Assembly: GCA_963556195.1 (NCBI GenBank)
Contig: OY744522.1
Span: 32,614,324 to 32,678,323 of the forward strand
DNA from: Sepiola atlantica
Taxonomy: Eukaryota > Mollusca > Cephalopoda > Sepiida > Sepiolidae
Length of the DNA stretch: 64,000 nucleotides
Direction: 5' to 3'
The notes beneath the pieces are model-generated. The model searched no databases. It saw only the letters and a program-made list of their open reading frames with translations, and was not told the origin of the DNA. Shown here in pieces: positions 19,980-30,374 of this stretch (positions are counted from its first letter, which is position 1; each line of letters opens with the position of its first letter). The translations under genes were made by a program, and so were the position numbers.

Positions 19980-22700
19980 CACCTCTGGCGCCAAAGACGG
20001 CGAACAACACACACTCAATCAGGTATATAACCGTTCCACTTAAAAGAAGTTGTATGGTTTTAATAAACACCCTATCTATGTATCAGCTCGTGGTGTCCAT
20101 GTCTGATTATCTGAACGTGTTTCCGATCCGTTTGAGGTGCCACATGAATAATGGATGAATTGGAAAGACCGATTATCGAACGAAAAGATGTGACGGACTA
20201 ACAATTCATTAATCCCCGGGAGGAAAAAGGACGAGGGAACACAGCGAACGAAGCGACAGGGAAACAAAGGGAAGTGGAATCGATAAGTTTAAGATGCGTC
20301 CGTTTGATTAGCGCGTTTAGCGATAGAAAAAGCTGTTTATAACTTAGGCGTGACGGACTGACGAAAACAATTTTTGCGCGACAGACTGACGAAAATAACA
20401 CTAAAGAATAAAAGAAACATTCTAAATGCACCGTATTATAAAATATCTATCTCACGGTTCAAGCAAATGCTTACGTCACTTTATTTATGCTAATTAATTC
20501 TTAACATCATCTTGCAAATTTTGAGCCTCACTCTTGTATGGAATTATCAAACATGGCTAAAAACGCTTTCTTTCGTTTCATGTAAATGTGTCTAACGCTT
20601 GATTCCTTGAGACTGATTGTTATGAAAGTTAATGTAACAAGATTACCCCGGAATGATCGAAAAATCACGATGGTAAATAAAAATTATAACCGAGATAGTT
20701 ATGAGGTATCGATCAGGAGTATGGGTAGACATCGCAATCAGAATGCGACTGTGATTTTTGTGATAATTACAACGGTTGAGATGAGATCGTAAAGTCTAAA
20801 CATATTTATAACAAAACTAACACTTACTTTAATTAATTTTGAATTGGCTTTAGTACTTTATTTATTTCTCATTGAAATAGTTTTAATATATAGAGTGGCA
20901 TTAGTGTTTTCAAAAGATTTGGTGATATTTAATTTGCAAAAAGATTTTTAATGTTAGAGTCTTTAACTGTTAAAATGTTATTCGTTTTTTAATTGTTTTC
21001 TTTTCATATTTATACATACGCAATATTCCGAGAAGAACATTTTTTAAAAGTCGTTGTATGTATGCTTAAACAATTTGTTTATTTTGCATTTTTAGAATTC
21101 TCTTGTGTTCGTATAATTTAAAGAGAACATAATTAAGCTTAATTTTCGCTTTAAAAATATTTATTTAAATTTTTGTTACCCCCAAACCCTGAGAAATATT
21201 TTAAGTTAAAAAAAAAAAAAAATTTCCGAGAACGCTCCCTAAATATTTTTATCCTCCACCCACACCCACAAAATTTATTTACTCTCCCCCTACCCTGAGA
21301 AATATTTTAAGTTCTAAGAAAAAAATTTGTTTTGCTCTACCCCGTCAAAAAAATCCGATACATTTTTATAAAAAGGGATTTACCTTTTAATAATAAAACC
21401 CCGATACTATTATCAACTAGCGGGACACGTGGCTGTTGTCTGTGAAAATGAATAACATAATAAACTCCTCTGAACTCTATATAAGTAGTTTAATCAATTT
21501 TAAACTATCTATAGGTACTGCTTAGAGTGTTCTTTAATAATTAAAGTTATAAATAATAATTAATCTATTAAAACTAAAAAAACATAATTATAGCAACGTA
21601 CTTACGCAAAGACAGGGATTCGTTTGTGTTTATAAATATTTGTCGGGACAGCATCCTAAATAATAGTGTAAAACATTGGAAGGAAGGTACTATTTTATTG
21701 GAATAAATGTATTTGTAAATAAATTTATATTCATAGGTATTACATTTTAAAAAGTAAGCGTTTAATTAGAAGAACGAATATTCTGTGCCAAATCTAGCTC
21801 TGGATTTTAATAATAATTAAAATATAAATTAAATTGAAGTTCAAATAAAATAAATAGAAATTAAAAGTATAAATGAACATTAGCACTTTCGTATTATTTT
21901 ATAACTAAAACCGGATATCCTCAGAAAAACGTACGTTTAGATAATAACTGATCCACTTTCTCACTTGACGCGACAACTACGCTAGACCACGGTATTATGA
22001 TAACTGACTGGCAAAAAATGAGATCTGCTTGCGAGAGAAACGATCGCATACAAAGCGAGTTACTGCTACTACGATTAAAATGCATACATTCTCTTTTCTC
22101 AGAAAGTTCACCAAGAGCCGAAACACCCATGCGTAACAAACGAAAATTAAAAATAGTACGTAATGTTTATTAAGTATAAGTTTTAATCACAGATTCACAG
22201 AGGAAGATTTGTGATGCATATTCTAAGAACATAAGTGGAAATAAGATTGCATATATTTATGTATTTGTTTTAATCTGAAAATGTAACTTTGGAAAAAAAT
22301 GTTATTAGCGGTGTAATTGCTGATAGGCTAGTGATTAATATGAAGTGACTGGACAAACGGTGACCCTACATAGATTTCTACGGTACTTTTATGGTGTTTT
22401 GAGTCGAAAAGGTGAGGACATCACTAGAAAGGGGGTAATCACTCCTACTTCCACGCTGAAATTAGTAAGCAAAGAGCCGTTTTTGCTGAACGATGAAATA
22501 TAAAATCGGTGAATTTGAACGAAACTAACATTTTATTTTGGAAGCACTACAAATAATATAACTAAAACGGATACGAAGCAGAATTTTATGTGCAGCTTCT
22601 GTTTATGTATGTATACGAGTACAACAAATAGATCAAAATGTACACTTTACTTGAAGATTATTTCTTGATTTCCGGATCGTAGTCTTACTATTTTCAAATT
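19980..22700. other. No recognisable feature
   Basis: AT-rich. ccctgagaaatattttaagt occurs twice (about 21186 and 21294). Open stretches at 20198-20431 and 21921-22139 (minus) and 20586-20792 (plus) have no recognisable product. A host exon here cannot be excluded. Confidence 0.5.
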
Positions 22701-22799
22701 ATTCCCCTAACCCCACTGATCGATGATTTGTAACAAGTAAAAAGTAAATAAACCTCTTCTATGTTAAACAGTTTTCTTTTGACGTGTCCGTTTTCTCGC

Positions 22800-24411
22800 G
22801 GTATGAAATGAACTCAATTGCAAGTGGCGTTTCCTCAGTCTGCGACGAACACGTAAAAGGCACCTGCAAACGCAAGCAGCGCAAAGAACTATTATGAACT
22901 TCTATGTATGACAAGGTTTCACTTTAATTTCAATAGTTTCCAGTATTTTTTCCAGTTTTTCGGGGGCTGTTCCCAGTGCTCCCACGATTATTGGTACTAT
23001 ATTGTATTTCTTTAAGTTCTATATTTCTTTCAATTCTCTGTCATGTGTTTCGTTTTACTATCTCTTTGATCTTCACCTTGTGGGCTGCTGGGACGACAAA
23101 ATCTACAATTTGGTAGTTTTTACTTCTTGTTGACTATCATGCCATCCGATATTCTTGCTTAGATGAGTTTTTCTGTTTGTACATCCATGTTAATGATCAT
23201 TTGGAGATTTTCTGTTTGTACATCCATGTTAATGATCATTTTGAGATTTTCTGTTTGTACATCCATGTTAATGATCATTTTGAAATTTTCTGTTTGTACA
23301 TCCATGTTAATGATCATTTTGAGATTTTCTGTTTGTACATCCATGTTAATGATGATTTTGAGATTTTCTTTATCCAGTATTGTACCCGGTTTGCGTCTGT
23401 ACCATTTGTTTCCGTGTTCAAAGTGCAGTAGATTGCATAGTTACCAGTGTACTTCTTTCCCCACGCAGTCGTGTGGTTCTTGTATTCGTTTGGGGTTAGT
23501 TTGCTGCATTCACTTATTATATAATTTACTCTTTCGTCTCGTTGTTCACAGACTCTGCATTTACTGTTTTCCTGCGGTTTGTCTATTTTATCTTTGATAT
23601 AGTTAGTTCTAATCGTATTGTTTTGTGCAGCTGTAAGTAGCGATTCCGGTTTTATTTTCCAGTGTCTTTTTCTTAGCCATGTTCAGGTAGTTTCGTGCGT
23701 CGTTTTTTATAAATCTTATGAATCGTCCATGTTTCTCTTCCCACTTTTGTTTTCTCGTCTTTTATTTTTTCGTTTGTGTTCTGGTTTACATATTTTTCCA
23801 ATTCGTATTTGTCTACATCCACACAGTCTTCTGTACTTACCAGTCTTCTTCCCTCTTCTCTCCTTTTCATTTCGGGTGGTGCATTGTACATTGTAATTAG
23901 TTACCTAGTCTCCTGGTCAAGATACCGAAATTCATCTTTTGTCCTATGAATGGACCATACTATCTTACTTACTAGTAAGATATTATTGTCCATAATGTCC
24001 AGGTGTTTGTTCCTTTTCTAGATTTCAATATATAATTTAGTTTTTAAGTTTTGACTGGTTCTCATGTATTTTTGACCAATCTTCTCTTTCATTTCTGTTG
24101 ATTTGATGGTGACTTCTTCCAGAACCCCATACTATTTATAGTTATACTGTTCGCCGAGTTCTCTCATGTCCTCTTCTTTGGGAAGTTCCATGCCCTCTGC
24201 TGTCTCTAGTTTTATCCTTTTCCTCTCTGACAGTACACATTTTTCCATTCCAAATTCGATCTTAATGTCTGTGCTAAAGATTCTGGTCGTGTTTATCAGC
24301 GTTTGCAGTTCATTTTTGCTTTTTGCAAATAGCTCCAGGTCGAGTTTTTTTTGTTCTGTGTCTGTTAACTTGTATTTGGCATCACATTTCATGAGTACGT
24401 TGTTGAGTGCC
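22800..24411 (-). pseudogene. LINE relic A, 3' part (C-terminal RT half and 3' end)
   Basis: Minus-strand pieces in order from 24416: ALNNVLMKCDAKYKL, FAKSKNELQTLINTTRI, a stretch with GMELPKEEDMRELGE, REEGRRLVSTEDCVD, then CRVCEQRDERVNYIISECSK (about 23500-23560), DFVVPAAHKVKIKE (about 23060-23100) and IVGALGTAPEKLEKILETI (about 22945-23000). These are the late RT, the CCHC-like C-terminal zinc motif and the tail domain of a LINE family widespread in invertebrates. Many stops and frameshifts occur. The upstream half continues at 30375 on the far side of a Ty3/gypsy element. Confidence 0.82.
23163..23366. repeat. 39-bp tandem repeat, five units
   Basis: Units contain tctgtttgtacatccatgtt and differ by one or two bases. 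On the minus strand they are in frame with the LINE and encode DVQTENLKMIINM five times. Thirty-nine is a multiple of three. This is an internal expansion inside the relic. Confidence 0.9.
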
Positions 24412-24416
24412 ATCAT
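24412..24416. repeat. Target-site duplication of the Ty3/gypsy element, left
   Basis: atcat, repeated at 30370-30374. Joining the flanks restores the LINE A frame across the site (QAMMALNNV on the minus strand). Confidence 0.85.
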
Positions 24417-24568
24417 TGTAATGTATCAAGTTACGGCCCTTGGGTGAAGTTTTTCATCCGGCCCAGAGGGCGCTTTTGTTGTGATTTTTGTTGTTGTGAA
24501 TATATAAAGAAAGGACTTTAACAGGTGTGCTTGTGTCTTGACACTCAGTGAACAGTACAGACTTAATA
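24417..24568 (+). repeat. 5' LTR (152 bp) of the Ty3/gypsy element
   Basis: Starts TGTAATG directly after the atcat duplication and ends cagacttaata. Its last 34 bp recur at 30336-30369 with one mismatch. It contains a TATA box (tatataaag, 24501-24509). Confidence 0.82.
24501..24509 (+). promoter_or_regulatory. TATA box in the 5' LTR
   Basis: tatataaag lies about 60 bp before the LTR end and would set the start of genomic RNA. Confidence 0.55.
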
Positions 24569-24570
24569 AT

Positions 24571-24585
24571 TGGCGACGAGATAAT
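24571..24585 (+). other. Probable tRNA primer-binding site
   Basis: tggcgacgagataat begins with the usual TGG two bases after the LTR. The matching tRNA was not identified. Confidence 0.5.
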
Positions 24586-24706
24586 AGAAGCAAATGCGAG
24601 GAAGGGATTTGGAAGATTAACACGAACAATAAGCCGGAATTTTTTTTTAAGAAAAGAAAAGTAAACATACTCAGTGGATGTGTTCGGAGTTCCTAGAAGC
24701 ATAAAA

Positions 24707-25390
24707 ATGGCATTGATGGGCACTTTACGGGAATGGAACGATGTTGAGGAGTCCTGGATTAACTACATTGAACGTGTGGAGTTGTTTTTCATAGCCAATG
24801 ATATTGAGAGTGAAAGGAAGAAAAAGGCGATTTTATTATCGGTTATTGGTGCAAAACACTATGCTGTGTTAAGAGGTTTAGCAGATAATCATCCGGAAAA
24901 GAAAACGTTTGATGAACTAAATGAGCTGATGCAGAGACATGTTGAATCAGCACCTAAAATGATTTTTAAAAGATTCTTCTTCAACACGAGGGACAAAAGG
25001 GAGGAAGAGTCTATAAGTGACTATGTGAATGCATTAAGAAAAATGTCCGAACACTGCAATTTTGAAGAGAGGGTTGGTGAATAAATACGAGACCGCTTAG
25101 TCACTGGAATTAAAGACGTGAAAATCCAGGAACGCTTACTGAGCGAAAGGGATCTAACGTAGAATCAAGCTATTGAAATAGCAGTGTCAATCTAATCAGC
25201 CCGGAAATATTCTAAATCAATGCAGGAAACATTTCCAGATTATGGAAACCCAATACACAAATTACCCTTGAAATGGGAGTGTTACAGATGTGGTAGTACC
25301 ATACACACAGCAGATAAATGTACATTTAAAAATAGTGAATGTTTCAGATGTCATAAGACAGGACACACCCACAGAAAGTGCGGGCAGCAA
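24707..25390 (+). pseudogene. gag: gag with two CCHC zinc knuckles
   Basis: ATG at 24707 (MALMGTLREWN) is the first good start; an in-frame GTG lies at 24674. The matrix/capsid-like part runs to YVNALRKMSEHCNFEERVGE. In-frame stops follow at 25082-25084, about 25156 and about 25193, but the same frame carries on with capsid-like RDRLVTGIKD. It then reaches two knuckles, CYRCGSTIHTADKC and CFRCHKTGHTHRKC (about 25280-25381), both CX2CX4HX4C. Three stops disable it. Confidence 0.88.
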
Positions 25391-25529
25391 CAAGGTAAAT
25401 TCTTAAAAATAACTAAAAAGATGCAATGGATGAAGACAGTTGAAAAAGGATTAACTATGGAAAGGTTAAGTCTAGATGAGAAGGAGGTTCGGCAAGAAGA
25501 ATTGAATTTATGCAATATTTCCAACCTAC

Positions 25530-25980
25530 GAACGCCACCGGTAAAGGTGGAGCTGTTATTAAACCAAAACAAGTTGTCATGGAGGTAGATACAGGAGCAT
25601 ATTGTTCGGTCATTAGTCTAAAAAAATTTAAAGAGCTGGGTAAGATTCAGGATTTAAAAAAAGCACAGTAAAACTGACGACCTATACTGGTGAGATAGTA
25701 AAACCTCAGAAGACAACAGTTGTAGAGGTATTACATGAAGGACAAGTGAACTGTTTACCACTACTGGTTGTGAAAGGAGAGGTAGCAACACTACTGGGTA
25801 GAGATTGGATGAAGAAGTTAAAGCTGGACTGGGAACAGCTGTTTTGTTTAACAAGGGCGAACCCATCGAGGCTTAAAAAATTACTTACAAAATATGATGC
25901 CTTATTTAATGGAGAAATGGGATGTCTGAAAGACTTTCAGGTGAATATACCCATTGATAAAGAAGCCAAGCCCAAATTTT
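25530..25980 (+). pseudogene. pro: Retropepsin (protease) region
   Basis: A frame change after the zinc knuckles gives MEVDTGAYCSVIS, with the active-site DTGA at 25587-25598. A second frameshift follows in an A-run near 25660. The second protease motif, LLGRDWMKKLKLDW, is at about 25794-25835. A third frameshift near 25978 ends this frame before the RT. Confidence 0.85.
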
Positions 25981-25984
25981 GTTG

Positions 25985-27168
25985 AGCCAGTACCTTATGC
26001 TTTGAGAGAAGGGGTGGAGAAGGAGTTAGACCGCCTAGAAAACCAAGGCATTTACAAAAGAGTAAAATATTCTAGATGAGCTGCACCTATAGTGCCCGTT
26101 GTTAAAAGTAACAATAGGGGGGTCCGAACATGTGGGGACCATAAGCAAACCACCAATGCAGAAGCTCCATGTGTCAGCTACCCTATTCCTCGATCCGAAG
26201 ATATATTTGCCACTCTGAGAGGGGGTGAAAAATTCAGCAAACTGGATTTAAGCCACGCCTATCAGCAGCTGAAATTGGAGGAGGATACCCAGGATATGTT
26301 AACTGTAAACACACATAGAGGTTTCTACCGACCCACAAGGTTACAGTTCGGGGTACACAGTGCTACAGGCATTTTTCAACAGGAGATGGACAAACGATTG
26401 ACAGCTATTCCTTTCTGCAAGGTACGAGTGGACGATATACTAATTTCAGGTCCCGATGATGACAGCCACTTAAAGAACCTAGAGAAAGTATTACATACGC
26501 TGAGCATAGCTGGACTCAAATTGAATAGAAGCAAATGCGAATTCCTTCTTGAGGAAATAAACTATCTGGGGTTCAAGGTTAGCAAGGATGGTACAGCTCC
26601 TCTACCGGAGAAAGTGACTGCGATATCAAGAGCCCCCACACCGAGGAATGTTACAGAGTTGAAAGCCTATCTTGTGGCAGTAAATTATTATCGCAGCCAT
26701 TTACCAAATTTGTCCACACGACTTGAGCCACTGCACAGTCTAATGAGAAAAGGCACAGTTTGGAAGTGGGAAGCCTGCCAACAAAAAGCTTTTGAAGAGA
26801 CAAAGAAAATTCTGTGTACAGCACCCCTTCTGACTCATTCTGACCCGTCCAAGCCCACACTTGTGCAAGTGGATGCTTCTCTTTATGGCTTGGGAGCTGT
26901 GTTGGCTCATAGGATGGAAGATGGCAGTGAAAAGCCAGTATGTTACATCTCCCGAACGCTCTCAGATGCACACATTGAAAGAGAAGGACTAGTCCTGGGT
27001 TTTGCAGTGAAGAGGTTACATCAATATCTGTTTGGAAACCCCTTCACGATGTTCACCGATCACAAACCGTTGTTGGGTCTATTTGCAGAGAACAAGCCAA
27101 TTCCTGCTATGGCAGCCACCGAGTTCAGCGCTGGGCTCTATTCTTGGCTGCCTATAATTACAAACTAG
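25985..27168 (+). pseudogene. pol: Reverse transcriptase and RNase H
   Basis: RT starts at EPVPYALREGVEKELDRL. An in-frame TGA near 26077 sits at a conserved Trp position. The longest open part is 26092-27168: KLDLSHAYQQL, the tip LQFGVHSATGIFQQEMD, and the catalytic region VRVDDIL, where both Asp remain but the preceding Tyr of YxDD is Arg. RNase H follows with VDASLYGLGAV and TDHKPL; its SRTLSD...IEREGL segment is about five residues short. A frameshift near 27125 puts the end of RNase H in another frame, which reads YNYKLEYRT up to the SINE array and continues beyond it. Confidence 0.92.
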
Positions 27169-27180
27169 AATATCGAACAG
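27169..27180 (+). repeat. Target-site duplication before the SINE array
   Basis: aatatcgaacag lies inside the RNase H/integrase coding region (codons for E-Y-R-T). It recurs at 29817-29828 and at most internal unit junctions. Confidence 0.92.
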
Positions 27181-27515
27181 CTCTCCTCGGCCTTTTGGCT
27201 AAGATCAAAGTGTAGTATCTGTTCCTATGGATACTGCACGCCTGTTCTGTGCAGTTCTAGGAGGTCCACCCTCCCAGGCTTCGCCTCCCCTCTTTGGGGA
27301 GGAGTAAGTTTATTGCTTACTGTCTGAGGCGCCCCTACCGGGGAATGCCGACGGGGCTGCCCAGGCAATTTTTAAATGGCCAGAGTGCTCACCTCTCGAG
27401 CGCTGGCTTTTAACCCCACTTGCTCGACCCGATCTTGGGTCACATCTTACTTGTGGGAGTAAGATAAAACTGGCCTTGTGCCTAACTCCGCGAGGAGTAA
27501 ATAAATATCGAACAG
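27181..27515 (+). repeat. U2-headed SINE unit 1
   Basis: Variant a: gttcctatgg, ctgttctg, actgtctgagg, cttgctcgacccgatcttgg, tail ccgcgagg. Same as unit 5. Ends with the target-site sequence at 27504-27515. Confidence 0.9.
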
Positions 27516-27853
27516 CTCTCCTCGGCCTTTTGGCTAAGATCAAAGTGTAGTATCTGTTCCGATGGATACTGCACGCCTGTCCTGTGCAGTTCTAGGAGGT
27601 CCACCCTCCCAGGCTTCGCCTCCCCTCTTTGGGGAGGAGTAAGTTTATTGCTTACTGCCTGAGGCGCCCCTACCGGGGAATGCCGACGGGGCTGCCCAGG
27701 CAATTTTTAAATGGCCAGAGTGCTCACCTCTCGAGCGCTGGCTTTTAACCCCACTTACTCGACCCAAGCTGTGGTCATATCTTACTTGTGGGAGTAAGAT
27801 AAAACTGGCCTTGTGCCTAACTCCTAGCGAAGGAGTAAATAAATATCGAACAG
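27516..27853 (+). repeat. U2-headed SINE unit 2
   Basis: Variant b: gttccgatgg, ctgtcctg, actgcctgagg, cttactcgacccaagctgtg, tail cctagcgaagg. Same as units 3, 6 and 7. Ends with the target-site sequence. Confidence 0.9.
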
Positions 27854-28191
27854 CTCTCCTCGGCCTTTTGGCTAAGATCAAAGTGTAGTATCTGTTCCGA
27901 TGGATACTGCACGCCTGTCCTGTGCAGTTCTAGGAGGTCCACCCTCCCAGGCTTCGCCTCCCCTCTTTGGGGAGGAGTAAGTTTATTGCTTACTGCCTGA
28001 GGCGCCCCTACCGGGGAATGCCGACGGGGCTGCCCAGGCAATTTTTAAATGGCCAGAGTGCTCACCTCTCGAGCGCTGGCTTTTAACCCCACTTACTCGA
28101 CCCAAGCTGTGGTCATATCTTACTTGTGGGAGTAAGATAAAACTGGCCTTGTGCCTAACTCCTAGCGAAGGAGTAAATAAATATCGAACAG
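27854..28191 (+). repeat. U2-headed SINE unit 3
   Basis: Variant b, as unit 2. Ends with the target-site sequence. Confidence 0.9.
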
Positions 28192-28482
28192 CTCTCCTCG
28201 GCCTTTTGGCTAAGATCAAAGTGTAGTATCTGTTCCGATGGATACTGCACGCCTGTTCTGTGCAGTTCTAGGAGGTCCACCCTCCCAGGCTTCGCCTCCC
28301 CTCTTTGGGGAGGAGTAAGTTTATTGCTTACTGTCTGAGGCGCCCCTACCGGGGAATGCCGACGGGGCTGCCCAGGCTATTTTTAAATGGTCAGAATTGC
28401 TCACCCTCGAGCGCTGGCTTATCTAATCCCACTTTCCGACCTTGTGTCACATTTTACCTTGTGGGAGGTAGATAAATAATAG
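28192..28482 (+). repeat. U2-headed SINE unit 4 (alternative tail)
   Basis: 291 bp. The head is mixed (gttccgatgg with ctgttctg and actgtctgagg). The 3' third differs from all other units: atctaatcccactttccgac and gtgggaggtagataaataat. This tail is shared with the lone SINE at 446-768. The junction to unit 5 lacks the target-site sequence. Confidence 0.92.
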
Positions 28483-28817
28483 CTCTCCTCGGCCTTTTGG
28501 CTAAGATCAAAGTGTAGTATCTGTTCCTATGGATACTGCACGCCTGTTCTGTGCAGTTCTAGGAGGTCCACCCTCCCAGGCTTCGCCTCCCCTCTTTGGG
28601 GAGGAGTAAGTTTATTGCTTACTGTCTGAGGCGCCCCTACCGGGGAATGCCGACGGGGCTGCCCAGGCAATTTTTAAATGGCCAGAGTGCTCACCTCTCG
28701 AGCGCTGGCTTTTAACCCCACTTGCTCGACCCGATCTTGGGTCACATCTTACTTGTGGGAGTAAGATAAAACTGGCCTTGTGCCTAACTCCGCGAGGAGT
28801 AAATAAATATCGAACAG
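28483..28817 (+). repeat. U2-headed SINE unit 5
   Basis: Variant a, same as unit 1. Starts directly after the unit 4 tail (ataat|agctctcc), which places the true SINE 5' end at AGCTCTCC. Confidence 0.9.
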
Positions 28818-29155
28818 CTCTCCTCGGCCTTTTGGCTAAGATCAAAGTGTAGTATCTGTTCCGATGGATACTGCACGCCTGTCCTGTGCAGTTCTAGGAG
28901 GTCCACCCTCCCAGGCTTCGCCTCCCCTCTTTGGGGAGGAGTAAGTTTATTGCTTACTGCCTGAGGCGCCCCTACCGGGGAATGCCGACGGGGCTGCCCA
29001 GGCAATTTTTAAATGGCCAGAGTGCTCACCTCTCGAGCGCTGGCTTTTAACCCCACTTACTCGACCCAAGCTGTGGTCATATCTTACTTGTGGGAGTAAG
29101 ATAAAACTGGCCTTGTGCCTAACTCCTAGCGAAGGAGTAAATAAATATCGAACAG
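28818..29155 (+). repeat. U2-headed SINE unit 6
   Basis: Variant b. Corresponds to unit 2 in the four-unit period. Confidence 0.9.
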
Positions 29156-29493
29156 CTCTCCTCGGCCTTTTGGCTAAGATCAAAGTGTAGTATCTGTTCC
29201 GATGGATACTGCACGCCTGTCCTGTGCAGTTCTAGGAGGTCCACCCTCCCAGGCTTCGCCTCCCCTCTTTGGGGAGGAGTAAGTTTATTGCTTACTGCCT
29301 GAGGCGCCCCTACCGGGGAATGCCGACGGGGCTGCCCAGGCAATTTTTAAATGGCCAGAGTGCTCACCTCTCGAGCGCTGGCTTTTAACCCCACTTACTC
29401 GACCCAAGCTGTGGTCATATCTTACTTGTGGGAGTAAGATAAAACTGGCCTTGTGCCTAACTCCTAGCGAAGGAGTAAATAAATATCGAACAG
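29156..29493 (+). repeat. U2-headed SINE unit 7
   Basis: Variant b. Corresponds to unit 3. Confidence 0.9.
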
Positions 29494-29828
29494 CTCTCCT
29501 CGGCCTTTTGGCTAAGATCAAAGTGTAGTATCTGTTCCGATGGATACTGCACGCCTGTTCTGTGCAGTTCTAGGAGGTCCACCCTCCCAGGCTTCGCCTC
29601 CCCTCTTTGGGGAGGAGTAAGTTTATTGCTTACTGTCTGAGGCGCCCCTACCGGGGAATGCCGACGGGGCTGCCCAGGCAATTTTTAAATGGCCAGAGTG
29701 CTCACCTCTCGAGCGCTGGCTTTTAACCCCACTTGCTCGACCCGATCTTGGGTCACATCTTACTTGTGGGAGTAAGATAAAACTGGCCTTGTGCCTAACT
29801 CCGCGAGGAGTAAATAAATATCGAACAG
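29494..29828 (+). repeat. U2-headed SINE unit 8 (chimeric)
   Basis: The first half has the markers of unit 4 and the second half those of units 1 and 5 (cccgatcttgg, ccgcgagg). This looks like an unequal-exchange product. Ends in aatatcgaacag at 29817-29828, then the retroelement frame resumes (GALNSNADCLSRLP). Confidence 0.9.
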
Positions 29829-30335
29829 GAGCCCTCAATAGTAATGCGGACTGTTTGAGTCGTCTTCCACTGGAGGCTCAGGAAAAAGATATACCTAAAT
29901 CCACTAATGAAATATTTATGATGATCCTTGGGGAAGCTCCAGTGAAGGTTGAAGCTGTGAGAGCAGAGGCTAGGAAAGATTCGATCTTGAGTCGGGTATA
30001 CAAATTCACCATGAATGGCTGGAATGGGGTCAGTTGGAGTGAACAGTTAAAGCCCTATTTCAATAAACGGGAGGAACTAACCTGTGAAGATGGCGTGTTA
30101 CTGTGGGGAAGCAGGATTATTATTTCTCCTAAGTTAAGAGGAAAAGTTCTGCAGCAACTAGACCAGACTCATGTAGGCATTGTGAGGATGAAAGCATTAG
30201 CTAGAAGGTATGTATGGTGGCCAAAACTGGATGGAGATATTGAGCAGAACGCCAAGGGGTGTGAAAGTTGTGTGCTAAATTATACATCCCAACAGAACTC
30301 CGATTCATTGTTGGAAATATCAAAGACTTGCTTCT
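29829..30335 (+). pseudogene. pol: End of RNase H linker and integrase zinc-binding domain
   Basis: The frame continues without loss from the pre-array sequence: GALNSNADCLSRLPLE, the usual RNase H-integrase linker. At about 30150-30275 comes the integrase zinc-binding region THVGIVRMKALARRYVWWPK with CESC. The first of its two His appears to be Asp. Coding breaks off after CVLNYTSQQNSDSLLEI and runs straight into the last 34 bp of the LTR, so the catalytic core is gone. Confidence 0.88.
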
Positions 30336-30374
30336 GTCTTGACACTCAGTGAACTGTACAGACTTAATAATCAT
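30336..30374 (+). repeat. 3' LTR remnant (34 bp) and right target-site duplication
   Basis: gtcttgacactcagtgaact through cttaata matches 24535-24568. atcat at 30370-30374 equals 24412-24416. Confidence 0.85.

Larger units (their letters stand above)
27179..29828 (+). repeat. Tandem array of eight SINE units with a U2 snRNA-derived head
   Basis: Eight head-to-tail units begin at 27181, 27516, 27854, 28192, 28483, 28818, 29156 and 29494. Lengths are 335, 338, 338, 291, 335, 338, 338 and 335 bp. Each starts AGCTCTCCTC and then ggccttttggctaagatcaa and gtgtagtatctgttc. This is the 5' end of U2 snRNA, with stem-loop I and the branch-point-pairing GUAGUA, and one extra A. The remaining ~280 bp is a SINE body with a GC-rich hairpin (tcccctctttggggagga). 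Variants repeat with a four-unit period: units 1-3 correspond to 5-7 with no difference seen. Confidence 0.93.
24417..30369 (+). mobile_element. Ty3/gypsy LTR retrotransposon, degraded, split by a SINE array
   Basis: Domain order is gag, CCHC zinc knuckles, retropepsin, RT, RNase H, integrase, which is the Ty3/gypsy order. The 5' LTR is 24417-24568. Only 34 bp of the 3' LTR remain (30336-30369), fused to the integrase zinc region, so the integrase core, C-terminus and most of the 3' LTR are deleted. A perfect 5-bp duplication, atcat, flanks it, so the deletion came after insertion. Without the array the element is about 3.3 kb. Stops and frameshifts are listed under the individual domains. 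Confidence 0.92.

Noticed and set aside
21921..22139. 72-codon minus-strand frame as a host exon
   Set aside because: No splice sites, homology or neighbouring exons support it, though it cannot be excluded.
27181..29828. CRISPR array or U2 gene cluster
   Set aside because: There are no spacers between units and the DNA is eukaryotic. Only the first ~45 nt resemble U2; the Sm site and 3' stem-loops are missing, so these are not U2 genes.
27310..29838. Repeated minus-strand frames of 71-78 codons
   Set aside because: They are identical shadows of the SINE units and change with unit type. SINEs do not code for protein.
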